34,435 bases of DNA from a virus. The position numbers and the translations under genes were made by a program. The first letter of the stretch is position 1. The number at the start of each line of letters is the position of its first letter. The notes below the pieces were generated by a model. The model had not been told where the DNA came from and searched no databases. It saw only the letters and a program-made list of their open reading frames with translations. Positions 16,040 to 23,980 of this stretch are shown here, one piece after another. The stretch lies in IMG/VR virus record IMGVR_UViG_3300047494_000105, positions 1 through 34,435 of that record. One strand, 5' to 3'.

Positions 16040-16918
16040 TTACGCTTTGGTCAGCAGGTTCAGCCGAGCTTCATACTGCGAGAGGTTGGAGTCTGCAACA
16101 TCCGCGCCACAGTCAGGGCAGACGGCGTTATCGCCGTTGCAGCTCGTACAGCCGTCATCGGTACAGTCGCAGCCGGCGCAGTTGCCTTCGGTGCAGGGGG
16201 TGCAGATGCAATCGCAGCCTTCATCGTCGTCCGCCTTGATTGAGGTTTTGAGTGTTTCGGGGACATGCTTCAGCTTGGCCAGCGACTTGAAGGACCGGGC
16301 GAGGGCCATGGCCGCATCGTCAGGCTCTTCGGTGGCGATCGCGGTGGCGAAGCCCTGATCGATGCACTCCTGCGCACCCATCCAGGTCTCTTCGTCCATA
16401 ATGGCCTTGATCTCTTCCGCCGACTTGCCGGTGCGGGCCACGTAGGCAGCGCCGATAGACGCCGAGACCTTGTCCAGCGTGTCGCCGCACTTGCGCATGT
16501 CGTCGCCATCGCCCATGCAGAACGTCCAGGCGTTGTGGACCATCATCATGGATGCGACGCCCATGGTGATGGTGTCGCCAGCCATGGCGATGACGCTGGC
16601 GGCGGATGCGGCGATGCCATCGACGTAGACATCGATGGGCTTTTTCTGCGCGCGCAGCAGGCTGAGGATCGCAACACCCTCAAAGGCGTCGCCGCCGGGC
16701 GAGTTGATGCGGATGGAGATGCGGTTGAAGACGCCGGCGGAGTCGAGTGCGGCCTTGACCGTCTTGGCGCTGACGCCGGAGCCATCCCACCAGTTCTCGC
16801 CGATGTCCTCATAGACGCACAGCTCGAGGGTGTCCGCCGTGAGCGAGGCGCGAAACGATGGCTTGAGCGCGGCGCGGTGAGGGTGCGCGGCCTGATTGAG
16901 CTTGCGAGTCTTCATCAT
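16040..16918 (-). CDS. ClpP-like prohead protease with cysteine-rich C-terminal tail
   Basis: The 292-residue protein has the ClpP/S14 fold signature: RINSPGGDAFEGVAI (about 70-84), DGIAASAASVIAMAG with the likely nucleophile Ser105, and MMMVHNAW with His128; the acidic third residue lies near 175. It would cut scaffold and delta domains during head maturation. Unusually, residues 235-270 hold 11 cysteines in CxC and CxxC spacing with many Asp and Gly, which looks like a metal-binding module, before a short helical end. The ATGATGA start overlaps the portal stop, and AGGA sits upstream. Confidence 0.9.
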   Translation of the reverse strand: MMKTRKLNQAAHPHRAALKPSFRASLTADTLELCVYEDIGENWWDGSGVSAKTVKAALDSAGVFNRISIRINSPGGDAFEGVAILSLLRAQKKPIDVYVDGIAASAASVIAMAGDTITMGVASMMMVHNAWTFCMGDGDDMRKCGDTLDKVSASIGAAYVARTGKSAEEIKAIMDEETWMGAQECIDQGFATAIATEEPDDAAMALARSFKSLAKLKHVPETLKTSIKADDDEGCDCICTPCTEGNCAGCDCTDDGCTSCNGDNAVCPDCGADVADSNLSQYEARLNLLTKA

Positions 16919-18516
16919 CGTCCTGTCAGCGCGGTTTGCAGCGCGGTGTAAGCCTGATCGGTAAGCCGGGTTGCGGTTTCGGAGGCGTTGGCGGCCGTCC
17001 AGTTGGCAGAGTCCGCCGCGATGACGTTCGCGTGCGCGGCGATGGAGGTTTCGTCGTCTTCGGTGAGCTTTGGCGTGCCGCCGACGAACATGGTGAGCAC
17101 AACCTCACCCATGGCGGTGAGAATCGGCTGGAAGGTGCGCGAGACCCATGCGGCATCTGCACTGCTGCGCTTGACGGTGCGCCCGACGGCGTCGCGGAAG
17201 AGGCGGCGGTAGGCGTTGACGATGCGCTCGCGGCGGATGTCCGTGATGGGCTCGCCGCCGGTGGAATCGGTCTCCGGCGCGTCGGCACCGGAGCCGTTGC
17301 CGTCCACCAGCGAGGTGAGCGGCACCATGTTGAGCGGTGCCAGGCGGATGTCGCCGCCGTCTTCGGCAGGAATTGGGTTCTGGCGCAGGGCGCGCAGGAT
17401 GTCGTTGGCGCTGTAGACGCCGTTGGTGCGCAGCAGCGCGTAGCCAGCCGTCTGCGAGGCGAAGTCGCCACGCTGGAAGGCGTTGAAGTCGTGCTCGCAG
17501 TAGAAGCCAGAGTCAACGCCGAGGAGCTTGCTGTTGATCTCCTGCTCAAGCCGGATGGCCCATGGCCGCAGCGTGTAGCGGATGTAATCGAGCGACTGGT
17601 GCTCGATGTTGTTGTTGGTGGCGCGCTGGAGGTCCTGCAACAGGTGCAGCGGAACGCGATAGAGCGCAGCGATCTCCGAACGCTGAAACTGGCGTACTTC
17701 GAGGAACTGAGCATCGTTCGGATTGACCGAAATCTGCTCCCACTTGAGACCTTCCTCAAGGATCATCGGCCGGAGCGCGTTTTCGCCCGTGGCGAGCTCG
17801 CGGACGGACTTTTTGAGGTTCTCGTAGGCATCTGTACCGAGCGCGGCGGGCGAACTGAGCACGCCGGTGGTGCGCGCGCCGTTGCCGAAGAACTGTGCGC
17901 CGAACTTTTCCGCCGCGATAGCCAATCCAAAGGCGTTTTTGCACGTTTGAATGGGCGACATGCCCACATAGCCGTCCATGGATAGCCCGGCGAGGTGCAG
18001 CATGTTCGCGGGGTCGATGTAGCTGGGCAGACCGTCCTGTGTGGCAGTGGTGCCATACATCAGCTCGCCCTTGATGAGGACCGGCGAGGTCTTTTCCGAG
18101 GGCAGCAGGTACAAGCTGCGCGCGGTGGCACCGCGATCGCGTTTGATGACCGCATACCCGTTGCCCCAGCCTAAAGCCGACGCAAGATGTGCGCCGCGAA
18201 AGGTCATGGAGGTCATATGCTTGGCCGGAGTGGCCTGCAGCAGGTTGTAGTACGGGTGCTCGAAGGCCTCGCGGGCGCTGCCATCGGGCATGCGCTGGTA
18301 GATGGGCAGCGGCAGCGATGAGAGGTCAGCGGAGATGATCATGATGCAGGCGTAGGCCGTCGTAAGACGCATCGCCTGCTTCTCATTGACCATGACGCCG
18401 GCGTCGGAGCGGCCGAGACCGAGGGATTCAATGAGCGCCGAGTACGGAAGCAACGGCTGGGCCGGGTCCTCCATGCTGAGCGCGTTGATCCCGAGCTTAT
18501 TGGCGAGCAGACCCAT
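16915..18516 (-). CDS. Portal protein (HK97 family)
   Basis: This 533-residue protein matches HK97-type portals: AMRLTTAYACIMIISADLSSLPL (clipped here) near residues 48-70, WGNGYAVIKRDRG near 115-128, a LHLAGLSMDGYVGMSPIQ core near 170-190, KWEQISVNPNDAQFLEVRQF and IAALYRVPLHLL near 260-290, then NIEHQSLDYIRYTLRPW. It forms the dodecameric ring through which DNA is packaged and leaves. It lies between terminase and protease as usual. The C-terminal ~130 residues are less conserved in look. Confidence 0.93.
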   Translation of the reverse strand: MGLLANKLGINALSMEDPAQPLLPYSALIESLGLGRSDAGVMVNEKQAMRLTTAYACIMIISADLSSLPLPIYQRMPDGSAREAFEHPYYNLLQATPAKHMTSMTFRGAHLASALGWGNGYAVIKRDRGATARSLYLLPSEKTSPVLIKGELMYGTTATQDGLPSYIDPANMLHLAGLSMDGYVGMSPIQTCKNAFGLAIAAEKFGAQFFGNGARTTGVLSSPAALGTDAYENLKKSVRELATGENALRPMILEEGLKWEQISVNPNDAQFLEVRQFQRSEIAALYRVPLHLLQDLQRATNNNIEHQSLDYIRYTLRPWAIRLEQEINSKLLGVDSGFYCEHDFNAFQRGDFASQTAGYALLRTNGVYSANDILRALRQNPIPAEDGGDIRLAPLNMVPLTSLVDGNGSGADAPETDSTGGEPITDIRRERIVNAYRRLFRDAVGRTVKRSSADAAWVSRTFQPILTAMGEVVLTMFVGGTPKLTEDDETSIAAHANVIAADSANWTAANASETATRLTDQAYTALQTALTGR

Positions 18517-18518
18517 CG

Positions 18519-18719
18519 TTATCCTTCGGTTTTCGGTGCGCGCTTACTGCGCTCGATGAGGGCTGCCGCGGCAAAGCACAGGATGCCGAGGGTGATGAGG
18601 GCCGCCGGAACGCTTTTGAGGGCGATTCCGGCGAGGAGAGCGACGGCGCCGAAGACGATGAAAGCGTCCTGCAGGTCGAAACGCGGCTTTGGAGGCGCTT
18701 GAGGCGGGGTCGGCGTCAT
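18519..18719 (-). CDS. Small two-helix membrane protein between terminase and portal
   Basis: This 66-residue protein has a Pro-rich start (MTPTPPQAPPKPRFD), two hydrophobic segments (about 18-34 and 37-54) and a basic end (ERSKRAPKTEG). I know no family. Its ATG overlaps the terminase stop (ATGA), so it is coupled to terminase translation, and its stop is two bases before the portal start. Small membrane proteins occur between terL and portal in some siphoviruses, function unknown. Confidence 0.65.
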   Translation of the reverse strand: MTPTPPQAPPKPRFDLQDAFIVFGAVALLAGIALKSVPAALITLGILCFAAAALIERSKRAPKTEG

Positions 18720-20719
18720 AGGGTGCGGATGCCTCGGGTGGCGTAGACGGAAGCGACGGGCGGATCAAACAACATTGCTCGCGCGATGCCGTTCATCATG
18801 GCCGCAGCCGCGTCGATCTTGTTGCGTGCGCTTCGCACCTTCTTTGGGAAGATGTTGCGGCGGTTATCTTCAGCCCCGACGACGCACGACATACAGAATG
18901 TGAGCACTGGGTCGGCCGTGTGGTGGACGCGGCGACCGAGGATGGCACCCTGCAGCTCCTTGACGACACCGGAGAGGACCTTGGTGTCCTGAGGAGCGTC
19001 TTGAATGACATCCTGGGCTACCTTGCCAGTCGCAGCGAGGAGCTGCTGCATCTGGTGGGCGTTCCATGGGTCGAGGGCGATGGAGCGGTACTTATAGAGC
19101 GGCAGATCGGCTTCAATGTCGGCCTGAATCCACGGCAGTTGAATCTCCCAGCCTTCGTGCGCTGTGAGGTGGCCGCTGCGTATCCACTTCTGGTAGTGCG
19201 GGTGCTCGCCATCGTCGGCGAGGGCTTTGGGGACGTAGTGCTGACCGAAGACGAAGTAGTGACGCTCCATCTGGCCGCTTTCGGGGTTGCGGCGCATCTG
19301 GGTAAAGACTTTGCAGCGGCTGGCGAGATCGACTCGTGTCGCTAGATCGCCGCCTTCGTCGACTTCCGTGCCCGCGAAGTCTTCGACCTTGATGTTGGGG
19401 TCGAAGCATGCTGCCCAGGCGGCCATGTTGAAGAGGCCGACGCCGACGTTCATCCACTCATTGAGTGTTTTGGTGCGAAATTCGTTCTGCTGCTGCGCGT
19501 TCTGGATGGCGTCCTGCTGCTCTTGCAGGACGATCTCCGGATAGATCGACACCCCATAGTTGGGGTTGGCCTTGATGATGGCTTCGATGGTGCGCCAGTC
19601 ATCGGGCCGGGTGATGCGGTAGACAGCGCCAACGACTTCGCCATTGCGGACATCGCAGGCCTTGGAGCCTTTCGTCTCCGTCGCGTGGGCGGCGTAGGCT
19701 TTGCCGAGCAGCTCGGCGGATACATCCTTGAAGCTGGCCGCTGCAGTGGCGATCTGAGCGGCTTCGACCGAGCCACAGGTGCAGGTGCGGGTGAGCTCCT
19801 GCAGGGCGCGCTGGCCGGAGAATGTGTGCTCGACCGGCTCGTGATCGATGCCATACATGATGGCAAAGATGGCGTCGTTTTCGATCTCGCCGGTGAGGAT
19901 GCGCTCACAGAACTGCTCGAACTGATGGCACGGCCCGTCGATGAGGTATCCGGCGGTGGTGATGCTGAAGAGCAGCGGTTCAAGACGGGCGCGCTGGCCT
20001 TGCTTCATGGTGGCGCGGAGCTCGTCGTTCTTATGTTCGTGGCGCTCGTCAATGACGGCGAAGGACGCGCCGGCACCGTCACCAGGCTTGCGCACGAGCA
20101 CGACGAAGGAACCGCCGTTGAAGCGTGACAGGATGCGCTTGGCGTGGGCCTCAAGGCCGAACTGCAGCTTGAGCTCGGTGCCCTGGGGCGTGGTCTCCAG
20201 AATGCGGTAGGCGGGCTTGAATACCTCCATCGCCTGGCGCTCGGTGGTCGCGCCGGAGTAGATCTGCGGGGCGTTCTCACCGTCGAGCAGGAGTGCGTAG
20301 AGCGCGAGGAGCGAAGCCAGGATCGACTTGCCATTCTTGCGCGGGATCTTGATGTACGTCTCGCGGAAGCGGCGACGGTTGTTGCTCTTGCGCACCCATC
20401 CGAAGATGACCGTGATGCAGAACATCTGCCACGGCTCAAGGACGATCAGGTTGGAGCGCTTGCCGCGGGGCGTGGCCCACTCACCTTCGGTGTGCGGAAG
20501 GCACTCGATGAACTCGCAGGGCAGCGAGGCGCGGCCGCCGTCGAACTTGTACGGATAGTCCTTGGCCTTGGAGCGTTCGAGGTCGTCGAGGTGGCGCTGG
20601 CATGCGAGGCGTACCCACTTGCAGGCGAGGACCTTGCCGCTGGTGACGTCCAGCGCGTACTGGTGCGCCGTGCGGACGTAGCGCGAATCAGGCCGAGCGG
20701 AGAGCTTGCGCTTTGCCGT
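18716..20719 (-). CDS. Terminase large subunit; true start uncertain
   Basis: This is the DNA-packaging motor. Visible motifs: Walker-A-like IPRKNGKS, Walker B FAVIDE followed by RHEHK, an ITTAG coupling motif, and nuclease-type acidic motifs (VDLASR; IALDPWNAHQ). The first ATG in frame is 20425, only 27 codons before Walker A. Translation upstream of it is clearly terminase-like (YALDVTSGKVLACKWVRLAC, RHLDDLE, then VLEPWQ as the adenine-binding Q motif), so the gene must start earlier. The frame is open to 20794 but has no ATG, GTG or TTG. I place the start at ACG 20717-20719 (an ATG there would give MAKRKLSARPDSRYV), as a guess. CTG at 20789-20791 or a frameshift from the small-subunit gene are alternatives. 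Confidence 0.85.
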   Translation of the reverse strand, partial: TAKRKLSARPDSRYVRTAHQYALDVTSGKVLACKWVRLACQRHLDDLERSKAKDYPYKFDGGRASLPCEFIECLPHTEGEWATPRGKRSNLIVLEPWQMFCITVIFGWVRKSNNRRRFRETYIKIPRKNGKSILASLLALYALLLDGENAPQIYSGATTERQAMEVFKPAYRILETTPQGTELKLQFGLEAHAKRILSRFNGGSFVVLVRKPGDGAGASFAVIDERHEHKNDELRATMKQGQRARLEPLLFSITTAGYLIDGPCHQFEQFCERILTGEIENDAIFAIMYGIDHEPVEHTFSGQRALQELTRTCTCGSVEAAQIATAAASFKDVSAELLGKAYAAHATETKGSKACDVRNGEVVGAVYRITRPDDWRTIEAIIKANPNYGVSIYPEIVLQEQQDAIQNAQQQNEFRTKTLNEWMNVGVGLFNMAAWAACFDPNIKVEDFAGTEVDEGGDLATRVDLASRCKVFTQMRRNPESGQMERHYFVFGQHYVPKALADDGEHPHYQKWIRSGHLTAHEGWEIQLPWIQADIEADLPLYKYRSIALDPWNAHQMQQLLAATGKVAQDVIQDAPQDTKVLSGVVKELQGAILGRRVHHTADPVLTFCMSCVVGAEDNRRNIFPKKVRSARNKIDAAAAMMNGIARAMLFDPPVASVYATRGIRTL

Positions 20720-21146
20720 GGAGCGCGGCGAACGTGCCTTTGCCGCCGGGCGGGGTGAAGGTGGCTCCGTCGACTGTGGATTGGGCTGCAGGGTTCATCC
20801 CCATCTGGGTCATGTGCTTGTTGAGGTTGGTGATGTCACCGGTCTTGGCCAACCCCTTGCGCTCCTTGAGTTTGAGGCGGCACGCGCTTTCTACGTGCCA
20901 GCGATGTGAGCGGTTGAGGACGCCAGGTGCTGCATCGGCGATGAGTTCAAACCAGAGATCGCGGAGCTGCTGCTTTTCGCGGTCGCCGAGCTCGACGCCA
21001 GAGGGCGACGGGGTGAAACAGGGCGGCGGCGGCCCGATGCAGTCGTGGACGACGGGTTCGGACTCGCGAGACTTGGCACGCTGGGGGTTCTTGGCGAAGG
21101 CACCGCGCGCGATGAGGATCGGAGTGGGTACGCGGGGGGCGGGCAT
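20688..21146 (-). CDS. Terminase small subunit
   Basis: This is a 152-residue protein. After a basic, Pro-rich leader (to about 50) comes a helical core: DREKQQLRDLWFELIADAAPGVL (quoted in two parts elsewhere), HRWHVESACRLKLKERKG, and LNKHMTQMGMNPAAQSTV near 105-125, the latter typical of P27-type small terminases that recognise the packaging site and recruit the large subunit. It ends inside the N-terminal coding region of the large subunit, which is read in another frame. Confidence 0.8.
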   Translation of the reverse strand: MPAPRVPTPILIARGAFAKNPQRAKSRESEPVVHDCIGPPPPCFTPSPSGVELGDREKQQLRDLWFELIADAAPGVLNRSHRWHVESACRLKLKERKGLAKTGDITNLNKHMTQMGMNPAAQSTVDGATFTPPGGKGTFAALHGKAQALRSA

Positions 21147-21349
21147 CGCTGAGACGGCTCCTACGGGAGCGCTGCGGATGCTGCATTGCGCCGCTGCGCC
21201 ACGGATTTAGGTTCGGCGAGGGTTTTTGATCGTTTCAGCCTCGCGTAAATCTTGGAAATTCAAGAAAACATTGAAGCGTGGAAGTGAAAGTTTGACCTAA
21301 CGTCGGTCTGAGGCATCATGGGTTGGGAGGATTTCACCCCCCCTACCCC
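21147..21349. other. Gap between HNH and terminase genes, candidate cos region
   Basis: This 203-bp stretch has no gene. In HK97- and lambda-like phages the packaging site lies between lysis/HNH genes and the small terminase gene, which is this position. It contains an imperfect dyad CTTGGAAATTCAAG (about 21252-21265) and, against the HNH stop, a C-rich run (about 21338-21352) that is G-rich on the transcribed-sense strand. No cos sequence can be recognised directly, so this is inference. Confidence 0.35.
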
Positions 21350-21712
21350 CTATCGCCCGAAGGCACCATCTTCGAGCGCCGTCTTACGCGAGTGGCAGCT
21401 ATGACACAGCGCTTGCCATTTCGTTCGATCCCAAAACCTCGCCCAATCGCCCCGATGCGGCACGATGTGATCCAGGTCCGTCGCCGCTTCCACGCGACCC
21501 TCAGCCTCGTGCCTGCCATAGATGTCAGCGCACAGCGGATTCGCCCGCAGAAACCCCAGTCTCGCCGCCCTGAACCGCGCCGAGTCGTACCACTTCTTCC
21601 ACGGACGTTCCGCTCGCCGCGCATCCGGCTTATGCTTCGGCGCGCAACCCGCGCAGTAGCCGCTCTTCACCAGCGCCTTACACCCTGGCCGAGCGCATGG
21701 CCGTGGTGCCAT
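21350..21712 (-). CDS. HNH endonuclease associated with packaging
   Basis: This 120-residue protein has an N-terminal zinc-knuckle (CARPGCKALVKSGYCAGC, residues 6-23) and an HNH core: DLDHIVPHRGD (about 79-89) followed by WQALCHSCHSRKT (about 99-111), giving the His, central and final His/metal-binding positions. HNH proteins beside terminase genes act with terminase in cutting at cos in HK97-like phages. Two bases separate its start from the stop of the upstream membrane-barrel gene. Confidence 0.88.
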   Translation of the reverse strand: MAPRPCARPGCKALVKSGYCAGCAPKHKPDARRAERPWKKWYDSARFRAARLGFLRANPLCADIYGRHEAEGRVEAATDLDHIVPHRGDWARFWDRTKWQALCHSCHSRKTALEDGAFGR

Positions 21713-21714
21713 CC

Positions 21715-22509
21715 CTACTGACCCCAGCCGAAGTCAATCCCGATCACCGGCTGATATCCCGTCCCACCCGACACCGACGACTTCAGCAGCCTCACCGAGG
21801 GCAGCAGATAGAACCCCGGCTTCGGCAGCTTCACCACAGCCATCGCACCCGTCGACCACGACCAGCCCGCATTCGTACCCGTCAGCGAGATACCCGCCGC
21901 AGTCGGCACAAAGATCGCCACACCGTCAATCGTCGCCACCTGCTGCGCGATCCCTGCCCCGATGTTCGTACTCACCGTATACGGCTTCGTCGCACTCGGC
22001 AGCACGTCAATCAGCGTGAAGGCGTAGGTGGAACTGCCAGCGACCAGCCGCGCATACAGCGCCGTTCCCGCCACAGCCGGCGCAGCGCCCTGATTGTAGG
22101 ACACGCCGAGCGCGTACAGGTTCGTCGCCGGAGCCGTCACCGCAGGTGCAACCACCGTCTGCGCCTTCGCCGTACCCGCGAGACCACCCAGCAGCATCAG
22201 CCCGATCAGCACCAGGCACGTCGCCGAGCCACCCAACCCGGTGGCCTTCTGGTCAGCAGCCGAAGGCGCAGCAAAGATCGAAGGGAAGATGGCGTGCAGC
22301 ACCAGCGCCACAGCCACGAAGATCACATACACAGCGCCATGCGTATGCAGCCAGTTTTGAGCCAGCGTCGGCACGCCAATCGTGCCTATCAGAGAGATGA
22401 AGAGCGTGACATACTGCGGAACCTTGGACATGGTAGTACCTTTCTCCCCATTCAGGGACTTGAGTTTGCTGTAGTCACCCAACAACTTGAACATCTCGAT
22501 AGGACCCAT
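21715..22509 (-). CDS. Three-helix membrane protein fused to a beta-rich, barrel-like domain
   Basis: This is a 264-residue protein. The first ~80 residues hold two hydrophobic segments (about 32-50 and 58-80), like a small holin. A third segment (about 95-112) ends in AKAQ, resembling a signal-peptidase site. The remaining ~150 residues are beta-rich with alternating patterns and end in GIDFGWGQ, reminiscent of outer-membrane proteins. AGGAGAG precedes the ATG. It lies directly after the lysozyme gene. A role in lysis (holin or outer-membrane disruption) is inferred from position; I know no family with this arrangement. Confidence 0.6.
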   Translation of the reverse strand: MGPIEMFKLLGDYSKLKSLNGEKGTTMSKVPQYVTLFISLIGTIGVPTLAQNWLHTHGAVYVIFVAVALVLHAIFPSIFAAPSAADQKATGLGGSATCLVLIGLMLLGGLAGTAKAQTVVAPAVTAPATNLYALGVSYNQGAAPAVAGTALYARLVAGSSTYAFTLIDVLPSATKPYTVSTNIGAGIAQQVATIDGVAIFVPTAAGISLTGTNAGWSWSTGAMAVVKLPKPGFYLLPSVRLLKSSVSGGTGYQPVIGIDFGWGQ

Positions 22510-22518
22510 CGAACTCTC

Positions 22519-22974
22519 CTAAGCCGTCACAACAGCCGTGCCAGCAAACATCGCAGCCTCAGCTGCACGTCGGCGCTCGAGCCCAGCGACCTTCACGCCG
22601 CCTGCGTACACCCACGAAGCAAACTGCACGGCAGCGCCGGCAAAGTCGCCAGCGTTCACCTTCCGCAGCAGCGTCGACTGCAGAAAGTGTCCGCGACCCG
22701 CATTGAACGTAAAGTCCACCAGCGCATCGAACTGCGCCTGATTGATTTCGGCCGTCACCGCAAGATTCACGCAAGCAACCGCTGCTGTAAGATCCGTCAG
22801 CAGCAGCGTCGTCGCCTCATCTTCCGTAACGACCATGCCCTGGCGAACGCCGACGCCAGTGTGACCGTAGCCGATGGTCCAGATACCGGCGACATCCTGA
22901 TACGCCGACAGCCGCAACCCCTCAAAACCCTTCGTCAGCGCGAGCCCGGCATCGCTATAAGTGAAGCTGGCCAT
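22519..22974 (-). CDS. Endolysin, GH24 (T4-type) lysozyme
   Basis: I use the start MASFTYSDAGLAL (151 residues) because GGAG lies six bases before that ATG; the frame is open 12 codons further. The catalytic triad of GH24 enzymes is visible: Glu in TKGFEGLRLSAY (near 18), Asp in AYQDVAG (near 27) and Thr in GYGHTGVGV (near 38). NQAQFDALVDFTFNAG and GLERRRAAEAAMF are family segments. It cleaves peptidoglycan glycan strands at lysis. No signal peptide or SAR segment is seen, so a holin is needed for export. Confidence 0.93.
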   Translation of the reverse strand: MASFTYSDAGLALTKGFEGLRLSAYQDVAGIWTIGYGHTGVGVRQGMVVTEDEATTLLLTDLTAAVACVNLAVTAEINQAQFDALVDFTFNAGRGHFLQSTLLRKVNAGDFAGAAVQFASWVYAGGVKVAGLERRRAAEAAMFAGTAVVTA

Positions 22975-22991
22975 CGTCATCTCCAGTCGCA

Positions 22992-23024
22992 CACCCGCGC
23001 CGGCCATCACTCACGGCGCGGGTG
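22992..23024 (-). promoter_or_regulatory. Hairpin upstream of the lysozyme start
   Basis: CACCCGCGCCG (22992-23002) and CGGCGCGGGTG (23014-23024) form a perfect 11-bp GC-rich stem with an 11-nt loop, 17 bases upstream of the lysozyme ATG and 19 bases after the stop of the preceding gene. It could terminate or attenuate lysis-gene transcription, or control access to the lysozyme ribosome site. Confidence 0.6.
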
Positions 23025-23043
23025 GCACTCGGGTACTCAATCT

Positions 23044-23289
23044 CTAATGCTTGCCACTCTCTTTCACCACAGCTTCGCGGCCCTGCTGGTACATCTCAAG
23101 CCCGTAGACCTTCGTCTCGGTCGATCCCAGCCGCCTGCCCTGATCGGCCAGTTGCGAAGCCTGCAAATCCAGCCTCACGCCATGGTCCTCAACCGTCTGC
23201 GACAGCTTGCCGCCGACAAACACCACGGCAAACACCGTCAGCAGAAACGTCGCACCCGCGAAGATCGCCGCCCACATTGCTGCATTCAT
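23044..23289 (-). CDS. Small membrane protein with coiled coil, lysis-cassette type
   Basis: This 81-residue protein starts at MNAAMWAAIFAG, chosen because the ATG overlaps the upstream stop (ATGA); a longer frame exists without support. One membrane segment (about 5-27) is followed by an amphipathic, heptad-like region (LSQTVEDHGVRLDLQASQLADQ, in part) and a charged end. The shape fits a small holin accessory (XhlA-like) or inner-membrane spanin, and it lies directly upstream of the lysozyme. The exact role cannot be decided from sequence. Confidence 0.65.
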   Translation of the reverse strand: MNAAMWAAIFAGATFLLTVFAVVFVGGKLSQTVEDHGVRLDLQASQLADQGRRLGSTETKVYGLEMYQQGREAVVKESGKH

Positions 23290-23513
23290 CGCTTCGCCCT
23301 CGCAGCCTTGCGTGCAACCCCACGTTTGGCCTTGATGAAGGCCCGCGCCTGCTTCACATCGCCAAACCCATCGCACAGCCGATGCACGAACCCAAACGAG
23401 CTCTTGATGTCCAGCGCCCGATCTGGGTCGCGCAGCTCGTTATACGTCCGCGTCAGCGACGCCCCACACCCGGTACACCGCAGCGTGTACCCGCAATCCT
23501 CTTCGCGGATCAT
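23286..23513 (-). CDS. Small hypothetical protein with Cys cluster
   Basis: This 75-residue protein contains CGYTLRCTGCGASL near the N-terminus (Cys 7, 13 and 16), a later single Cys, and a very basic C-terminus (FIKAKRGVARKAARAKR). It may be a small zinc-binding, nucleic-acid-binding protein. It is coupled on both sides by ATGA overlaps to the neighbouring genes. I do not recognise a family. Confidence 0.6.
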   Translation of the reverse strand: MIREEDCGYTLRCTGCGASLTRTYNELRDPDRALDIKSSFGFVHRLCDGFGDVKQARAFIKAKRGVARKAARAKR

Positions 23514-23980
23514 GCCGCGCAGCTCTGCAGCGTCGATCCAGGCATCGTCGCAGCGCCAGCGCCGAACATCGCATTGAACTTCGCCCGCGCTGCCTCGGCG
23601 GCATCCATCTCCGGCCGGCCCGCAGCAATCCGCGCATCGCGGCGAGGATCGTCAAAGCTCATCCCCTCGGTTCGAGAGGCACGACGCTCCGCAACAGCCT
23701 CAGCCTCAGCCTTACTCAGCACGATGCAAGCGCGCGGCATCCGTTCGGCGATCTTCGCCGCAGCCGCCCGGCCAGACTCTTTCGCTCTGTCTTGCCGCAC
23801 CAGGTCAGCCCGCTCGCACATCTGCAAGCCCAGAAACTTCCCCTCGGCGTCGTAGACATCGACCGCGCGATTGCCATCCAGCAGCCGCGTAGCGTCATGC
23901 TCATCCACCAGCCGGATCACGGCACGGCTCTGATTCAAAATCTTCACCGACCCCAAACTCCGCTGCCTGCGTCGCGACAT
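23510..23980 (-). CDS. Hypothetical protein, first gene of the late transcript
   Basis: This 156-residue protein starts with a basic MSRRRQR, followed by a beta-like part (SRAVIRLVDEHDATRLLDG... VYDAEGKFLGLQMCE) and an Ala/Arg/Glu-rich helical second half. No known domain is recognised. A TGAGG ribosome site lies nine bases before the ATG. It is the first gene after the long non-coding stretch, so the late promoter should lie just upstream (to the right). Confidence 0.6.
   Translation of the reverse strand: MSRRRQRSLGSVKILNQSRAVIRLVDEHDATRLLDGNRAVDVYDAEGKFLGLQMCERADLVRQDRAKESGRAAAAKIAERMPRACIVLSKAEAEAVAERRASRTEGMSFDDPRRDARIAAGRPEMDAAEAARAKFNAMFGAGAATMPGSTLQSCAA

Noticed and set aside
21697-23577. 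626-residue plus-strand frame
   Set aside because: Very basic, Arg/His/Gln-rich, runs antisense through the HNH, membrane, lysozyme and small genes; a GC-driven shadow.
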